A DNA stretch of 64,000 nt from positions 1 to 64,000 of the forward strand of contig NZ_WJYA01000007.1 of NCBI RefSeq assembly GCF_009709615.1, written 5' to 3'. The translations under genes were made by a program, and so were the position numbers. The notes beneath the pieces are model-generated. The model ran no database searches and was not told the DNA's origin. It saw only the letters and a program-made list of their open reading frames with translations. This document shows, one piece after another, positions 19,574 through 29,000 of the stretch; positions within the stretch are counted from its first letter, which is position 1, and each line of letters opens with the position of its first letter. This stretch comes from Winogradskyella ouciana (GTDB lineage: Bacteria; Bacteroidota; Bacteroidia; Flavobacteriales; Flavobacteriaceae).

Positions 19574-20590
19574 TTATTTGCTAAAACGGTGAAGTGTAAA
19601 TACCATACAGCTCAATAAGATAAATGCACCAACTTGATGTAGCACGCCTAGCCAAACAGGTACAGCGTAGATTAATGTTAAAACACCAAGTAAAAACTGT
19701 ACACCAACCATAATTAAAAGACTATTCACTCCTTTTGTTTGCCAATGGGTTATCTCATTTCGTGTGGCTTTATACCAAATAGCGAGAATGAAAATAACAA
19801 CGATGTATGCTAATGTTCTGTGGACAAATTGCACACCGCTTTTACCCTCAATAAAGTTGAGGTATGTTGGGTTTTGCTCAATGTAAACCGTTTCGTGGAT
19901 GAACTTACCTTCACTCATAAAAGGCCAATGGTTATGAATCCAACCTGCATCCAATCCTGCCACAAATGCACCATAAATAATTTGAATAATGAGTACAATC
20001 AGTCCAGTTCTTATCAGGTTTCGCAGCTTTTTATCAATCTGTTTCTTATTGGGAAACATTAAATCTAGAGCAACCCAAAACGTGTAGGCAAAAGTTAAAA
20101 ATGCGGTTGTAAGATGGGCTGCCAATCTGTAATGACTAACATCGGGTCTGTCCACCAAGCCGCTCTTTACCATATACCAACCTAAAAAGCCTTGAAAACC
20201 ACCCATAATGAGTAGAATAATGGATTTTTTTATGGTTGATTTTGAAAGTCGCTTTTTGATTAAGAAATAAACTAAGGGTATAATAAATACCAAGCCAATA
20301 AAGCGCCCAATAACTCTGTGAATCCATTCCCAAAAGTAAATATCCTTAAATTCTTCTAAGGACATACCGTAGTTTAACTTTTGGTATTCTGGGTATTGTT
20401 TATAAAGGTCGAAGGCTTCATTCCATTCTACTTCATTCATTGGAGGAATGGTACCCGATATCAGTTTGTAATTTGAAATTGATAAGCCTGAATGCGTGAG
20501 TCTTGTGATCCCACCAACGATGACCATTACAAAAATTAAAGCACAGCCTATAAGAAGCCAATAAATAACAGCTTTATTATCCTTTTTCAT
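19574..20590 (-). CDS. ctaA: Heme A synthase, COX15/CtaA family (338 aa)
   Basis: Converts heme O to heme A in the cytoplasmic membrane for aa3-type cytochrome oxidase. Eight hydrophobic helices are visible. Conserved His motifs occur in the expected places: WEWIHRVIGRFIG (about residue 90), SHYRLAAHLTTAF (about 155), VQFVHRTLAYIVV (about 257) and LGVLHQVGAFILL (about 318). The N-terminal GGITRLTHSGLSI is diagnostic of the family. The start ATG overlaps the end of the upstream GNAT gene by 14 bases, so the two are probably co-transcribed with cca. No cytochrome oxidase genes are in the window. Confidence 0.93.
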   Translation of the reverse strand: MKKDNKAVIYWLLIGCALIFVMVIVGGITRLTHSGLSISNYKLISGTIPPMNEVEWNEAFDLYKQYPEYQKLNYGMSLEEFKDIYFWEWIHRVIGRFIGLVFIIPLVYFLIKKRLSKSTIKKSIILLIMGGFQGFLGWYMVKSGLVDRPDVSHYRLAAHLTTAFLTFAYTFWVALDLMFPNKKQIDKKLRNLIRTGLIVLIIQIIYGAFVAGLDAGWIHNHWPFMSEGKFIHETVYIEQNPTYLNFIEGKSGVQFVHRTLAYIVVIFILAIWYKATRNEITHWQTKGVNSLLIMVGVQFLLGVLTLIYAVPVWLGVLHQVGAFILLSCMVFTLHRFSK

Positions 20591-21041
20591 ATCTCAATAA
20601 TTTTTCAAAGCAAAGACTATTTTCAACACCAATGTATTGCCCATAGTTGGGTATAATTAAGTAATTATTCTTTTTGTAAAATTCTACAGCCTCAGTTTGC
20701 CGTTTTCCCGTTTCTAAAATGGTGTATGAATATCCTAACTCTAGTGCCCAATGTTCTAATTCATTTAGAATTTTTGTTGCGATACCTTTTCCCCTTTCTT
20801 CTGTCAATGTGAACATACGTTTTATTTCCACCTTAGTAGATCCAAAAGGTTTAAAAGCACCACAGCCAATAGGTTTGTTGTTTTCGTAGGCTATTATAAC
20901 ATGTTTAAGACTGTCTATGGAATTAAATTGATTGTAAAAATCGTGCTCATCTCCATCTGTGATTTTTAGATAGGCATCGAGTTGTTTTACCAATTCAATG
21001 AAATCGATGTTACTAGAATCTGTTCTAACCAACTTTATCAT
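20577..21041 (-). CDS. GNAT family N-acetyltransferase (154 aa)
   Basis: Cytoplasmic acetyl-CoA-dependent transferase. The acetyl-CoA loop is seen in RMFTLTEERGKGIATKILNELE (the family's R/Q-x-x-G-x-G/A pattern), followed by LGYSYTILETGKRQTEAVEFYKKNNY. Length is usual for a single-domain GNAT. The acceptor is unknown. It lies 2 bases after cca and overlaps ctaA by 14 bases, so it is part of that transcript. Confidence 0.88.
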   Translation of the reverse strand: MIKLVRTDSSNIDFIELVKQLDAYLKITDGDEHDFYNQFNSIDSLKHVIIAYENNKPIGCGAFKPFGSTKVEIKRMFTLTEERGKGIATKILNELEHWALELGYSYTILETGKRQTEAVEFYKKNNYLIIPNYGQYIGVENSLCFEKLLRYEKG

Positions 21042-21043
21042 AG

Positions 21044-22456
21044 CTATGCTGTAGTTAAGCCTAGTTCTTTCCCTTTTTCTATCATGAGTTGAAAAGCCGC
21101 TTCATGTTCATTAGGAATTTCTCCTTCTAGAATGGCTTCTTTTATAGCGTCCTTAATAATCCCTATTTCCTTTGAGGGCTTTAGGTTGAAGGCTTTCATA
21201 ATTTCCTCACCAGATACTGGCGGTTGAAAATTTCTAACTCTGTCACGTTCTTCAACTTCTTCAATTTTATCCCTTACCAATTTGAAATTTTTATGATACC
21301 TCTTAAACTTTTTAGGATTTTTAGTGGTAATGTCAGCTTCGCACAGTGTCATTAAATCATCTACATGTTCACCAGCATCAAAAATTAAACGCCTCACGGC
21401 AGAATCCGTAACTTCGGAGGCCAATACAATTGGTCTTGAGCTCATTAATACCATTTTTTGTACAAATTTCATTTTGTCATTCAATGGCATTTTAAGGCGC
21501 TTAAATAATTTGTACACCATTTTAGAGCCTACAAACTCGTGCGCATGGAAGGTCCATCCAATTTTTTTATGAAATTTCTTTGTTGGCGCTTTACCAATAT
21601 CGTGTAACAAAGCAGCCCATCTTAACCAAAGACTGTCTGTAGTCTTGGCGATATTATCTACCACTTCTAACGTGTGGTAGAAATTATCCTTATGGCGTTG
21701 ACCTTCGATTTCGTCAATACCTTTTAAGGCTGTTAATTCTGGTAAAATATAATCTAGAAGACCTGTTTTTTCTAAAAGCATAAAACCAATGGAAGGTGTG
21801 TCGCTTTCAAGAATTTTATTCAACTCAACAACGATACGTTCTTTAGTTATGATTTTTATGCGGTCTTTATTTTTCTTAATAGCGTTGAGTGATTTTTCCT
21901 CAATTGTAAAATTCAACTGCGTAGCAAAACGTATCGCTCGCATCATCCTCAGAGGATCATCACTATAAGTAATGTTTGGGTCTAAGGGTGTGCGGATAAT
22001 ACCTTTGTCTAAATCTTCAATGCCGTTAAAAGGGTCTAGAAGTTCACCAAAATTGTCTTTGTTTAAACTTAAAGCCAAAGCATTAATTGTAAAATCACGC
22101 CTGTTTTGGTCGTCTTCTAAAGTCCCATCCTCAACAACGGGGTTTCTACTGTCTTCGATATAACTTTCCTTGCGTGCACCTACAAATTCAATCTCTATAT
22201 CGTCATAACGCAACATTGCAGTGCCATAAGTTTTAAACACCTGAACTTTTGGTTGATGCGGTAAATTTTTTGATACTTGCTGTGCCAATTCAATACCGCT
22301 ACCAATGGCAACAATATCAATATCCTTAGCGTTGCCACGTTCTAAAAAATAATCTCTGACAAAACCACCAATGACGAAACAGTCTAGCTGTAATTCTTCA
22401 GCAGATTGAGAGATGATTTCAAAAATATTGTGTTTTAGAGCTTGTTTGTGGTTCAT
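21044..22456 (-). CDS. cca: CCA tRNA nucleotidyltransferase with HD domain (470 aa)
   Basis: Adds or repairs the 3' CCA end of tRNAs. The class II nucleotidyltransferase core is seen: [16 protein letters not shown] with the catalytic DIDIVAIG (about residues 27-52), [13 protein letters not shown] (about 118) and the RNA-binding region [16 protein letters not shown] (about 166). A C-terminal HD domain follows ([13 protein letters not shown] near 286, HAHEFVG), as in many bacterial CCA enzymes where it confers phosphatase or phosphodiesterase activity. A well-spaced Bacteroidota promoter lies just upstream. First gene of a cca-GNAT-ctaA run. Confidence 0.95.
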   Translation of the reverse strand: MNHKQALKHNIFEIISQSAEELQLDCFVIGGFVRDYFLERGNAKDIDIVAIGSGIELAQQVSKNLPHQPKVQVFKTYGTAMLRYDDIEIEFVGARKESYIEDSRNPVVEDGTLEDDQNRRDFTINALALSLNKDNFGELLDPFNGIEDLDKGIIRTPLDPNITYSDDPLRMMRAIRFATQLNFTIEEKSLNAIKKNKDRIKIITKERIVVELNKILESDTPSIGFMLLEKTGLLDYILPELTALKGIDEIEGQRHKDNFYHTLEVVDNIAKTTDSLWLRWAALLHDIGKAPTKKFHKKIGWTFHAHEFVGSKMVYKLFKRLKMPLNDKMKFVQKMVLMSSRPIVLASEVTDSAVRRLIFDAGEHVDDLMTLCEADITTKNPKKFKRYHKNFKLVRDKIEEVEERDRVRNFQPPVSGEEIMKAFNLKPSKEIGIIKDAIKEAILEGEIPNEHEAAFQLMIEKGKELGLTTA

Positions 22457-22481
22457 AACTGCAACCCATTCTTGGGATTTG

Positions 22482-22513
22482 CAAAGTTACGGTATAGAAC
22501 AATTCTTTTCAAA
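22482..22513 (-). promoter_or_regulatory. Bacteroidota promoter for cca: TTTG-N20-TAACTTTG
   Basis: On the minus strand, TTTG (22510-22513) and TAACTTTG (22482-22489) are separated by 20 bases, close to the -33/-7 consensus for the Bacteroidota primary sigma factor. It lies 25 bases before the cca ATG. Confidence 0.65.
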
Positions 22514-22516
22514 GGA

Positions 22517-23707
22517 TTAATCTAGAGATTGAGAATTGTTTTCAATTATTTTCTTATAATAATTTATGGAGTCAGTGATCATTTTTTCTAAAGTAAAATT
22601 GTGAAGTACTTTTTCGCGAGCTCTTTTCTTTAGGGCATCATAATCATTAGAGTCATCTAATATTTTTAAGATTATTTTTATAAAGTCCTCGCTGTCTTTA
22701 GCTATAAATCCATCAACACCATCAGATATAATTTCTTTAGCAACAGGAATATTAGAAACAACAGTCACTTTTTCAAGCGCCATAGCTTCTACTATGGTAA
22801 ATCCAAAAGTTTCACCTTTTGATGGTACTACAATAACTGATGCTTCCATCAATTTTTTAGGAATCTCCGATAGCTGATAGTGATTATAATATTGAGTTTT
22901 ATCTTGTGCTTTTTCTGAAAGCACTTCGGTATTTATATAATTCCAATAGCTCTCACCTCTTCCTATGAGGTGTAAACTTGCTTCAGGTTGTGCTTCTATA
23001 ATACTGTTAAATATGTTAGCTAAGTCTTTAACTCCCTTAGCCTCGGACATGGTTCCTACATAGAATATAGATTTTGGCAACTCCTTTATTGTATTATCAG
23101 GCGCAAATAGCTTAGTATCTATTCCATTGTGGATGACTGTATCTACATCTACATTATAATAATCTTCTATAAAATCTTTTGAAAAGTTTGAATTGGCTAT
23201 AACAAAGGGAGTGGCATTGAGCGCTTTTTTTTCAATTTCTATTTTTGCTTTTTCAGGTGCTTTATCAAGATAGCGATGCCAAAACCCTCTCGATCCATGA
23301 AACCTAAGTACAAGAGGAGTGGAATTGTCAAAATATGCCGTAAAACCATTAAATACAAAGGATTCTATAATGTCTATTTGGTGCTTTTGGGAATAAGACT
23401 TAAGCTTTTTTGCATAATACTTTCGTTCTCCTTCTAAGAATTTTATATCTGCCTTGCCGAGACCTAATTTTGTAGATATTGATCTTTTAAACTCTTTAAA
23501 ACGAAATTGCTTAGAATATTTTTTAAAAAACTTAAAATGGATTCCATTATCCGAAAATTCTAGTGGTTTTTTAGAAAATCCATAGACAAATACTTCATGT
23601 CCTTTATCTGTTAATGATTCGCTCATTATTTTTAAAAATGAGCCTACACCACCAGAATTTGGTAATCTGGGATGAGAATATTCATTTGTAAAGAAGAGTA
23701 TACGCAT
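22517..23707 (-). CDS. Glycosyltransferase family 4 (396 aa)
   Basis: GT-B fold retaining glycosyltransferase. The N-terminal Gly-rich segment is LPNSGGVGSFLKIMSESL. In the donor half, SIFYVGTMSEAKGVKDL (about 213) and the E-x7-E motif in KGETFGFTIVEAMALEKVTVV (about 300) are intact. It shares one base with the end of the upstream GT4 gene (23707), so the two are co-translated. Probably cytoplasmic or peripheral to the inner membrane, adding a sugar to LPS core or another surface glycan. Donor and acceptor are unknown. Confidence 0.9.
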   Translation of the reverse strand: MRILFFTNEYSHPRLPNSGGVGSFLKIMSESLTDKGHEVFVYGFSKKPLEFSDNGIHFKFFKKYSKQFRFKEFKRSISTKLGLGKADIKFLEGERKYYAKKLKSYSQKHQIDIIESFVFNGFTAYFDNSTPLVLRFHGSRGFWHRYLDKAPEKAKIEIEKKALNATPFVIANSNFSKDFIEDYYNVDVDTVIHNGIDTKLFAPDNTIKELPKSIFYVGTMSEAKGVKDLANIFNSIIEAQPEASLHLIGRGESYWNYINTEVLSEKAQDKTQYYNHYQLSEIPKKLMEASVIVVPSKGETFGFTIVEAMALEKVTVVSNIPVAKEIISDGVDGFIAKDSEDFIKIILKILDDSNDYDALKKRAREKVLHNFTLEKMITDSINYYKKIIENNSQSLD

Positions 23708-24816
23708 TAATCTTGTAACTGATGTTTTTTAAGCTCGTCATGCATTTTCTGTGCAATCACTGTTTTTGTAAAATTATCTAAAAGATATTGATACCCATTT
23801 TCGGTAAATGTCTTTTGAAGCTTTTCATCATTAATTAAGAGTGTCACTTTATCGGCAAAATCCTTTGCGTTGCCAACTTCAGCCAAAAGACCTGTTTCGC
23901 CATCAACAATAACTTCAGAAATCCCTCCAGCATCTGCAGCTACAATTGGTACTTTGCAAGCATAAGCTTCTAAGAGTACTCCACCTGTGGGTTCGTTGTT
24001 GGATGTAAATAGGAACAAATCAAACTCGGGTAATATTTCAGGCACATCACGCCTAAACCCTGTAAAAATGATATGCTCCGTTAAGCCTTTTTCTTCGACA
24101 TAATTTCTAATGTCTTGTTCCATACTGCCTTTTCCAACAAGAATGTACTTCGCTTTTATTTTGTTTTCCTTAACGAGAATTTCAACAGTATCCACCCAGG
24201 TGTAATGATCCTTAAACCCGGTAAATTCGGCAATATTTCCAATTAATTTATAATCCTTCGGTATGTTGAATTCTTCATGTAACACACCAATTGCTTCTTG
24301 TTTTTTAAATTTGTTAACATCGGTAACACTACCAATCACAGTAAATCTGCTATGATCGTTTACTGCAAATTTTAAAGATTCAACAACAGGCTGTGAAACA
24401 CAGATGATTTTTTTAATGCCTTTGTAATTGTATTTCCACTTTCTAAAAAAGTTGGTGTCTACACGCTTTATCAAAGTTCGGCATAATACCAAAGGCACTT
24501 TCATGCCATAAATAAAATGCGATAAAACGGCAAGGGTATGTGCTTTACTACTATGTATAAAAATAACTGAAGCATTCTTCTCTTCCGCTAATTTTTTAAA
24601 TGTTTTGGCATATGATAAGCTGTATTCTGATTTAAATTCAAAAGGAATAACCTGCATACCTTTATCTGTTGCAATGCGATAGATTTCAGAATCTATTGGA
24701 CAAACAATCCATTGATCCTCAACATGGCCTTCGGCTTTAAAAGCTTCGTATAAATAAATGATTTTCTGCTCGTGGCCACGCCAACCATTGGATGCCGTAA
24801 ACTGTATTAATCGCAT
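23707..24816 (-). CDS. Glycosyltransferase family 4 (369 aa)
   Basis: GT-B enzyme: N-terminal SNGWRGHEQKIIYLYEAFK, donor-domain YILVGKGSMEQDI (about 226), and the E-x7-E region TSNNEPTGGVLLEAYACKVP (about 275) followed by ADAGGISEVI. A TACTTTTG box lies 20 bases upstream of the ATG, so it probably begins its own transcript with the GT4 gene downstream. Likely acts in LPS core assembly, judged by the Kdo-kinase-like and GT9 genes in the cluster. Confidence 0.9.
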   Translation of the reverse strand: MRLIQFTASNGWRGHEQKIIYLYEAFKAEGHVEDQWIVCPIDSEIYRIATDKGMQVIPFEFKSEYSLSYAKTFKKLAEEKNASVIFIHSSKAHTLAVLSHFIYGMKVPLVLCRTLIKRVDTNFFRKWKYNYKGIKKIICVSQPVVESLKFAVNDHSRFTVIGSVTDVNKFKKQEAIGVLHEEFNIPKDYKLIGNIAEFTGFKDHYTWVDTVEILVKENKIKAKYILVGKGSMEQDIRNYVEEKGLTEHIIFTGFRRDVPEILPEFDLFLFTSNNEPTGGVLLEAYACKVPIVAADAGGISEVIVDGETGLLAEVGNAKDFADKVTLLINDEKLQKTFTENGYQYLLDNFTKTVIAQKMHDELKKHQLQD

Positions 24817-24835
24817 GTATTGAGTTTTAGAGCCA

Positions 24836-24843
24836 CAAAAGTA
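24836..24843 (-). promoter_or_regulatory. Bacteroidota -7 box TACTTTTG
   Basis: Reads TACTTTTG on the minus strand, 20 bases before the ATG of the GT4 gene at 24816; no matching -33 box at ideal spacing. Confidence 0.45.
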
Positions 24844-24855
24844 GGGATTTCAATA

Positions 24856-25707
24856 TTACTTAATTTTATATAGACCAAGTGCTTTTTTAAACTTCTTGCT
24901 CGCCAGCACATAATTGACGTAGAGTTTGTTCTTAAAACTTAAATAGCGCCATTGGCTGTATGGAATTATTTCTGAGGTGACTTTTTTATCGATACTTTCA
25001 GATACAATAAAATCTGATTTTATGCTATTCCAATCCACATTGTCATAACCATCAAATTCATTGACTTTATTCTTCTCATGGATAATGGACATCCACAGGC
25101 GTTTGTTGGCTATTTCGATACGTCTAGACTCTTTTTTCCACATATTATGGTCACTAAACCAAACGGTCTTGGGTTCGACATTTTTTTCAATCAAACTGAT
25201 AAATGGATTAAAAATATGCTCTTTTTTACCCAACATAATCTCAGGCGAAATTTGAAGCGAATAACCTTTTAAAACATCAATAGCCATAAAGTCTTGTGAT
25301 GTAAATTGATGCTGAATGGTATCTATATACTCTTTATGAATGCAATCGTCATTATCTATTCGAGACGTAATGATATAAGAACTGTCTTTACTATCTTCTG
25401 AAACATACGCTTTTATGGATGGATGAAAGGCATCCATACCATCCACATAGAATGATTTAAAGTGGGGATAGGGTTTTAAAAGGGTTTCAAGTTCTTGTTT
25501 AAAATCATCATCGGTAGTTTGGTCAAAAAACAATAGCCATTGAAAGTCTTTGTTAGTCTGACTAGCAATCGAAGGCAAACAAAAATTGCTGAATAAACCA
25601 ATGCGATGCGTCATCCATTCGCGCGTTAACAAGGTTTCATTGTTCTTGGTGACGTCCCAGTTTTTATTTCTGAGATTAAAACGCGTAATGAGATAATGTT
25701 TAAACAT
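24856..25707 (-). CDS. Rhamnosyltransferase-like glycosyltransferase (283 aa)
   Basis: Resembles the putative rhamnosyl transferase family (Rhamno_transf). N-terminal HYLITRFNLRNKNWDV, then FCLPSIASQTNKDFQWLLFFD and an acidic metal-binding stretch SRIDNDDCIHKEYID (about 115-130), the probable DxD-like site. The ATG at 25707 was chosen; an in-frame TTG three codons earlier is less likely. It is on the same strand as the two GT4 genes, 39 bases upstream of the nearer one. The sugar is inferred from family name only. Confidence 0.75.
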   Translation of the reverse strand: MFKHYLITRFNLRNKNWDVTKNNETLLTREWMTHRIGLFSNFCLPSIASQTNKDFQWLLFFDQTTDDDFKQELETLLKPYPHFKSFYVDGMDAFHPSIKAYVSEDSKDSSYIITSRIDNDDCIHKEYIDTIQHQFTSQDFMAIDVLKGYSLQISPEIMLGKKEHIFNPFISLIEKNVEPKTVWFSDHNMWKKESRRIEIANKRLWMSIIHEKNKVNEFDGYDNVDWNSIKSDFIVSESIDKKVTSEIIPYSQWRYLSFKNKLYVNYVLASKKFKKALGLYKIK

Positions 25708-25749
25708 ACATGCCAATTAATAGTCGGTAAATTTAAAGAATTAAATAGC

Positions 25750-25757
25750 TACTTTTG
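25750..25757 (+). promoter_or_regulatory. Bacteroidota -7 box TACTTTTG
   Basis: TACTTTTG lies 20 bases before the ATG at 25778, in the 70-base divergent gap. Confidence 0.5.
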
Positions 25758-25777
25758 CATGCAAAGTCATAACTATA

Positions 25778-26551
25778 ATGCCTGTAAAGATTAAAATCCA
25801 CAAAAACTCAGCCTTAACCAAAGCATCTATTGAAAGGACGCTAGAAAAATTTAATCACGAAGGGGAGTTGATTGGTACAGGCTATAGAAATGTGATTAAA
25901 ATTTTAGACATTGAAGGCGAACGCTACAATATTAAGGGTTTTAAAGTCCCTAATGTAGTTAACAAAATTGTCTATCGTTTTTTTAGAAAGAGTAAGGCAG
26001 AACGTTCGTTTTTATATGCACAACGATTGTTGGATTCAGGTATTTTAACTCCGAGTCCAGAAGCCTATATCGAATATACCTCACTTTTCGTTTTTGGAAA
26101 AAGTTATTACATCAGTAAGCAACTTAATTACGATTTTACTATTCGTAAACTTATTGATGAGCCACAATGCGAGGATTATGAGAACATCTTAAGGCAGTTT
26201 ACACAGTTCACGTTTCAGCTGCATGAAAAAGGGATTCATTTTTTAGATCATTCACCAGGAAATACACTGATAAAGAAAGATGGTGACGACTATAAATTCT
26301 ATCTGGTAGATTTAAACCGTATGGAATTTAAAACGCTAAGCTATAATGAGCGACTTGCCAATTTTGCACGTTTATCTCCAAAAGATTATATGCTGGATAT
26401 TATCAGTGATGAATATGCCAAGCTGATTAACAAACCTCATGCAGAGGTGCGTGAACGCATGTATTATTTCTCGCAAAAATTCTCTTCAAGTTTCAAAAAG
26501 AAAGAAGCCTTTAAAAAGAAATATTATTTCTGGAGAAAGAAAAAGAACTAA
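25778..26551 (+). CDS. Lipopolysaccharide (Kdo/WaaP-type) kinase family protein (257 aa)
   Basis: Small eukaryote-like kinase fold used to phosphorylate inner-core sugars of LPS. Visible: IKGFKVPNVVNKIVYRFFRKSKAERSF (the ATP-binding Lys region, about 45-75), the catalytic loop IHFLDHSPGNTLIKK (about 155, HxDxxxxN-like with D-H-S-P-G-N) and the metal-binding YLVDLNRMEF (about 178, in place of DFG). Basic C-terminus. The end overlaps the convergent GT2 gene by 4 bases. The position inside the glycosyltransferase cluster supports a role in LPS core phosphorylation; the exact acceptor is inference. Confidence 0.82.
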   Translation: MPVKIKIHKNSALTKASIERTLEKFNHEGELIGTGYRNVIKILDIEGERYNIKGFKVPNVVNKIVYRFFRKSKAERSFLYAQRLLDSGILTPSPEAYIEYTSLFVFGKSYYISKQLNYDFTIRKLIDEPQCEDYENILRQFTQFTFQLHEKGIHFLDHSPGNTLIKKDGDDYKFYLVDLNRMEFKTLSYNERLANFARLSPKDYMLDIISDEYAKLINKPHAEVRERMYYFSQKFSSSFKKKEAFKKKYYFWRKKKN

Positions 26552-27309
26552 GCCTTAGTTCTATATAGGTCTCGGAGTTTAGAGTACTTTAAATAAGTGA
26601 TTTTCCAAGTTTGGTAGCAGATTCTAAAACCGTTTAGACCATCTAAAAACCCTAGCCGTAAAATAAAAGCTTTAAAAAATGCCCAGGATGGATTCCAGAT
26701 CAATTTCCATATAGGAGCAGTTTTACCTTTATCATAGTAGGCTTTAGCTGCAATAGTGGAGAAGTAATCTGTTTTTTTGTCCATTTCCTCGTAGGTCTGA
26801 TACGTCCAATGTAAGATGTCACCTTTTAAATGTCCGGTTTTAGCGTTTTCATCATGTAATTGAACATTGTCATGAGGATTAATGCCTTTCCATTCAGCTT
26901 TTGTTTTATCGAAAACCCTTAATTTTTTATTAGGATACCAATCGGAATATTTTATCCATTGTCCGCAAAAGTTGTTAAAGCGATTGGCATAATACCCATC
27001 GAATTTCCAGTTGGATTTTAAATCAATAATAGATTTTTGAAGTGTTTCAGACAACGCCTCATCACCATCAAGAGACACAACATGATTGTAACTGGCTTGT
27101 GTTAAGGCAAAGTTTTTTTGTTCAATATAACCTAAGAATTCTTGCTCAATAAATTTTACATTGAATCGCTCACAAATCGCTTTAGTGTTATCAGTAGAAT
27201 ACGAATCTACAACCACAATTTCATCAACAACATTTACTAGAGATTGTAAACATCTCTCAATATTCCGCTCTTCATTAAACGTTATTATAACACCAGATAG
27301 TTTTAGCAT
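26548..27309 (-). CDS. Glycosyltransferase family 2, WaaE/KdtX-like (253 aa)
   Basis: GT-A fold: LSGVIITFNEERNIERCLQSL at the N-terminus, DEIVVVDSYSTDNT, and the DxD-like VSLDGDEALS (about 77-86). The motifs QKNFAL and GINPHDNVQL match LPS core beta-glucosyltransferases of the WaaE/KdtX type. The C-terminal part has a hydrophobic amphipathic region (FFKAFILRLGFLDG). Divergent from the GT2 pair on the right and convergent with the Kdo-kinase-like gene on the left. Confidence 0.88.
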   Translation of the reverse strand: MLKLSGVIITFNEERNIERCLQSLVNVVDEIVVVDSYSTDNTKAICERFNVKFIEQEFLGYIEQKNFALTQASYNHVVSLDGDEALSETLQKSIIDLKSNWKFDGYYANRFNNFCGQWIKYSDWYPNKKLRVFDKTKAEWKGINPHDNVQLHDENAKTGHLKGDILHWTYQTYEEMDKKTDYFSTIAAKAYYDKGKTAPIWKLIWNPSWAFFKAFILRLGFLDGLNGFRICYQTWKITYLKYSKLRDLYRTKA

Positions 27310-27350
27310 AGTTGCATTTTCGCTGGTGTAAAAATAGTATTTTTGTGGTT

Positions 27351-28172
27351 ATGCAATCAGACTTAAAAGCATCTGTGATTATCAGCACCTACAATCAACC
27401 AGAATGGTTAGAGTTGGTATTGCATAGTTATGGTATTCAAACTGAAATGGACTTTGAGATTATCATTGCAGATGATGGTTCTGATGAACGAACAAAACGA
27501 GTTATTGACAAATTTTCTGCGGAAAGCAAGCTCAATGTAACTTATGTTTGGCAAAAGGATGAAGGCTTTCAAAAAACCAAAATTCTCAATAAAGCGATTT
27601 TAGCTTCAAACGCTGACTACTTGATTTTTACGGATGGAGATTGTATTGCCAGAGAAGATTTTGTGAAAACACATTTAAGTTTGAAAAGAAAAAATAACGC
27701 ATTGTCCGGTGGCTATTTTAAATTGACTAAAAAGATTTCCAATAGTATCACAAAGGATATTATAAGTGAGCAAAAATGTTTTGATAGAGATTGGCTTTTA
27801 GCAAAAGGACAACCCAAAACATTTAAACTCAACAAGCTCACTACATCAGATTTTAAGTCTAGATTCCTAAATGCCATTACACCTACCAAGGCTACGTTTG
27901 ATGGTATGAATGTGTCTTGCTATAAATCTGATATTTTAGCTGTGAATGGTTTTGATGAACGTATGCAGTACGGAGGTGAGGATAGGGAAGTGGGCGAGCG
28001 AATGATGAATAATGGCATCAAATTTTTACAAGTTAGATATAGTGCTATTTGTGTACATTTGCATCACGATAGACCTTATAGAAATACTGAAGCTGAGGTT
28101 TTAAATCAGCAAATAAGAGCTACTACAAAACGAGAAAAGGCCAAATGGACAGTATTTGGTATAAAGACATAA
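27351..28172 (+). CDS. Glycosyltransferase family 2 with galactosyltransferase-type C-domain (273 aa)
   Basis: GT-A enzyme: ASVIISTYNQPEWLELVL, the first Asp motif IIADDGSD (about 41), FTDGDCIAREDFV (about 95, DxD) and the C-terminal GFDERMQYGGEDREVGERM (about 205) typical of the galactosyltransferase/NTase C-terminal domain. The ATG at 27351 was chosen; an upstream in-frame start at 27312 would only add a short basic leader. It is followed after 6 bases by a paralogue of exactly the same length. Confidence 0.9.
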   Translation: MQSDLKASVIISTYNQPEWLELVLHSYGIQTEMDFEIIIADDGSDERTKRVIDKFSAESKLNVTYVWQKDEGFQKTKILNKAILASNADYLIFTDGDCIAREDFVKTHLSLKRKNNALSGGYFKLTKKISNSITKDIISEQKCFDRDWLLAKGQPKTFKLNKLTTSDFKSRFLNAITPTKATFDGMNVSCYKSDILAVNGFDERMQYGGEDREVGERMMNNGIKFLQVRYSAICVHLHHDRPYRNTEAEVLNQQIRATTKREKAKWTVFGIKT

Positions 28173-28178
28173 TTAACC

Positions 28179-29000
28179 ATGCAACAACCAGAAATCTCTG
28201 TTATAATAAGCACCTATAATTCTGAAGAATGGCTTGAAAAAGTCATGTGGAGTTATGAGGCACAGACCTACAAGGATTTTGAAATGGTTATTGCAGACGA
28301 TGGTTCTAAACAACCCACTTTTGACCTTATAGAGAGAATGAAGTCCGAAGTAAGTTATCCCATTGTACATGTCTGGCATGAGGATAATGGATTTCAAAAA
28401 TCCCAAATTTTGAATAAAGCCATAGTGGCCTGTAATGCAGATTATATTTTAATGAGCGACGGAGATTGCATGGCAAGAGAGGATTATGTGGAAGTTCATA
28501 TCAATGAGCGTGAAGAAGGGTATTTTTTGTCAGGTGGATATTTTATGTTGCCTATGTCCATCTCCAAACTTATAACCAAAGAGGATATTCTTAGCCAACG
28601 TTGTTTTAATGTAAAATGGTTGAAATCCCATGGTTTAAAATCATCATTTAAAAACAATAAGCTTACTGCGAAGGGTGTTACTAGTCAATTTTTAAATACG
28701 GTGACTCCAACCAACGCAAGTTGGAACGGCCATAATGCTTCTGGCTGGAAAAAAGATATAGTGGCAATCAATGGTTTTGATGAACGCATGCAATATGGAG
28801 GCCAAGACAGAGAGTTAGGTGAGCGCCTGTTTAACTATGGTTTAAAGTCTAAACAGATTAGATACAGTGCGGTTTGTTTGCATTTAGATCATCCTAGAGG
28901 CTATAAAACCCAAGATTCGATTGATAAAAATTTAGCCATCAGAGCAACGACTAAAAAAGAGAATAAAAAGTGGACTGACTTCGGCATTAAAAAAGATTAG
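28179..29000 (+). CDS. Glycosyltransferase family 2, tandem paralogue (273 aa)
   Basis: Same architecture and length as the preceding gene: EISVIISTYNSEEWLEKVM, VIADDGSKQP, MSDGDCMAREDYV (DxD) and GFDERMQYGGQDRELGERL. It probably transfers a related sugar to a different position of the same glycan. The end overlaps the convergent GT9 gene by 4 bases. Confidence 0.9.
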   Translation: MQQPEISVIISTYNSEEWLEKVMWSYEAQTYKDFEMVIADDGSKQPTFDLIERMKSEVSYPIVHVWHEDNGFQKSQILNKAIVACNADYILMSDGDCMAREDYVEVHINEREEGYFLSGGYFMLPMSISKLITKEDILSQRCFNVKWLKSHGLKSSFKNNKLTAKGVTSQFLNTVTPTNASWNGHNASGWKKDIVAINGFDERMQYGGQDRELGERLFNYGLKSKQIRYSAVCLHLDHPRGYKTQDSIDKNLAIRATTKKENKKWTDFGIKKD

